From ANME-2 cluster archaeon (GTDB taxonomy: Archaea; Halobacteriota; Methanosarcinia; Methanosarcinales; Methanocomedenaceae): DNA of 6,534 nt. The notes below the pieces were generated by a model, which worked only from the letters and a program-made list of their open reading frames with translations, made no database searches and was not told the DNA's origin. Below, piece after piece: positions 5,808 through 6,534 of the stretch. The stretch spans positions 1 to 6,534 of the forward strand of contig JAKRWB010000178.1 in assembly GCA_022353185.1 (NCBI GenBank). Direction: 5' to 3'. The translations under genes and the position numbers were made by a program. Position 1 is the stretch's first letter. The number at the start of each line of letters is the position of its first letter.

Positions 5808-6062
5808 TCAATATTCCTTTATCAAGTCAACTATCAGCTGGGCCTTGTCCACAGTCCTGGGTATGATGCCTCGCTCCACCAGTTCTACTACTGTCCTGAG
5901 GTTGAGCACGATTTTCAACTTTTCGTTTTCTATGTGCAATCCTTCAATTAGCTGAAGCAGGAGATTGATAGCTTTAGATGATTCTTCAGTTGAAATTTCA
6001 TCTGGGCGAATATTTAGCGATTCTAATTGTTGTTCAATTGTTTCTGGATTCATGTGAATCAT
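5808..6062 (-). CDS. Small helical protein of unknown function
   Basis: This 84-aa acidic protein is predicted to be helical throughout and has no signal peptide or membrane helix. Residues 28-52 (SSKAINLLLQLIEGLHIENEKLKIV) have coiled-coil character. The first half (LNIRPDEIS, then LLLQLIEGLHIENEKLK) recalls the N-terminal leucine-zipper-like part of some archaeal IS66-type transposases, but the rest (VVELVERGIIPRTVDKAQLIVDLIKEY) does not continue into that family. It could be an independent small protein or a recombined remnant. Translation may start at the ATG of 6060-6062 or at the in-frame ATG of 6051-6053; the upstream GGGTAA is a weak SD. It converges on the permease with a 44-base gap, so it is not part of that operon. 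Confidence 0.6.
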   Translation of the reverse strand: MIHMNPETIEQQLESLNIRPDEISTEESSKAINLLLQLIEGLHIENEKLKIVLNLRTVVELVERGIIPRTVDKAQLIVDLIKEY

Positions 6063-6290
6063 TTACCCAATAATTAATTTTCATTCAGTTATTTTAAAAA
6101 TATAATAATAGTCCAATCATATATTTTTATCTATTTAGTAAAAATTATTAACCAAACTGGAGATGTTAATTGTCAAATACTCACAAACAATGAGATTATT
6201 TTTCAACATTCAAAATAATAATGTTTTCAAATTACCATTAGATTTGAAGTGGATACATTAAGGGTACTGTTTATTGTTACCATAGTTTAC

Positions 6291-6359
6291 ACAAAGTAAT
6301 ATCATCACTTTATATGACAAATAAATTATGTATTTATTGTGATGATATTACAACTTTGT
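6291..6359. repeat. Large imperfect palindrome (69 bp)
   Basis: The outer arms ACAAAG (6291-6296) and CTTTGT (6354-6359) pair. They are continued by the perfect 13-bp arms GTAATATCATCAC (6296-6308) and GTGATGATATTAC (6339-6351), with a short insert in the right arm. Inside, AATAAAT (6320-6326) pairs with ATTTATT (6332-6338) around a five-base loop. The structure is strongly symmetric and lies 75-145 bases upstream of the edge gene. It could be an operator, an RNA hairpin, or a small palindromic mobile element. Confidence 0.65.
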
Positions 6360-6397
6360 AGTACATAACTGGATTATGGAACTGTGCCGCATCAACA

Positions 6398-6423
6398 TTA
6401 TATTATATCTATAACAAGTTATA
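6398..6423 (+). promoter_or_regulatory. Candidate TATA region and short dyad of the right-edge gene
   Basis: A run of TATA-like sequence (6398-6412) sits about 25-35 bases before the ATG at 6435, suiting a near-leaderless transcript. It overlaps a dyad TATAAC/GTTATA with two bases between (6410-6423), a possible regulator site. Confidence 0.4.
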
Positions 6424-6434
6424 TCGTATGTATC

Positions 6435-6534
6435 ATGTTGGTTTTCAGGAACATAATGAAAAACAGAATTCGAACCGCACTCAATATTACCGCTGTAACA
6501 ATAGCCGTACTGGCCGTGATACTACTGGTATCTC
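6435..6534 (+). CDS. FtsX-like permease, N-terminal fragment cut by the window edge
   Basis: The frame from ATG 6435 reads MLVFRNIMKNRIRT, followed by a hydrophobic helix ending VILLVS at the window edge. It aligns without gaps to the permease at 4594: RN, then R-x-R-T, then the helix ending LL-x-S. The RN(L/I)xxxRxRT pattern before TM1 is typical of FtsX/MacB permeases. This favours the start at 6435, because the later ATG (6456, with AGGA just before it) would remove the RN pair. It was probably followed by the usual extracytoplasmic domain and three more helices outside the window. Only 33 residues are visible, so a simple signal-anchor of an unrelated protein remains possible. Confidence 0.6.
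   Translation, partial: MLVFRNIMKNRIRTALNITAVTIAVLAVILLVS

Larger units (their letters stand above)
6063..6434. other. AT-rich intergenic region
   Basis: I see no supported gene in these 372 bases. The region contains TATA-like stretches that could serve the small minus-strand gene (near 6095-6127), a weak AACATT/AATGTT dyad (6205-6225), a large imperfect palindrome (6291-6359), and the probable promoter of the gene at the right edge (6398-6423). Confidence 0.7.

Noticed and set aside
5763..5951. Plus-strand 62-aa frame after the permease
   Set aside because: It lies opposite the 84-aa helical protein and has no domain. Its ATG directly follows the permease stop, but nothing else supports it.

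Overview
The window looks archaeal and most likely comes from a methanogen- or ANME-type member of the Methanosarcinales. The reasons are two PGF-pre-PGF surface proteins (one with a clear PGF-CTERM archaeosortase tail), TATA-like boxes in the AT-rich gaps, few strong Shine-Dalgarno (SD) sites, and use of ATA, AGA and AGG codons. The lineage is inferred from protein style and was not tested by a search. No rRNA, tRNA, CRISPR array or intact insertion sequence was seen.

Left half, minus strand, read from about 3735 down to 1. First comes a 96-aa protein with a Ser/Thr/Ala-rich head and two predicted membrane helices. Next is a 421-aa secreted protein: signal peptide, Ig-like region, glycine linker, PGF-pre-PGF domain, and a tail with KGF in place of PGF. 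Then comes a 624-aa secreted protein, heavily supplied with N-glycosylation sequons: signal peptide, glycine linker, PGF-pre-PGF domain, Pro/Thr-rich stalk and PGF-CTERM tail. Last is the probable start of a further membrane protein, cut by the left edge. All four point to the cell envelope.

Right half, plus strand. An AT-rich divergent intergenic region (3736-3925) holds three separate inverted repeats and TATA-like boxes. It separates the surface-protein set from a two-gene ABC unit: a LolD/MacB-type ATPase (3926-4597) and an FtsX-like permease (4594-5763), overlapping by GTGA. A small helical protein of unknown role (5808-6062, minus) converges on the permease. An AT-rich gap of about 370 bp follows, with a large imperfect palindrome. 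At the right edge is the start of another gene whose N-terminus aligns without gaps to the first permease, so a second FtsX-like permease probably begins there.

Inferred picture: a cell-envelope locus in which archaeosortase-processed surface proteins lie divergent from a MacB/LolCDE-like mechanotransmission or export ABC system. The most useful observations are the truncated second permease, the cluster of dyads between the divergent genes, the KGF tail variant, and a hairpin with a strong SD in its loop ahead of the 421-aa gene. Nothing here proves a new system.
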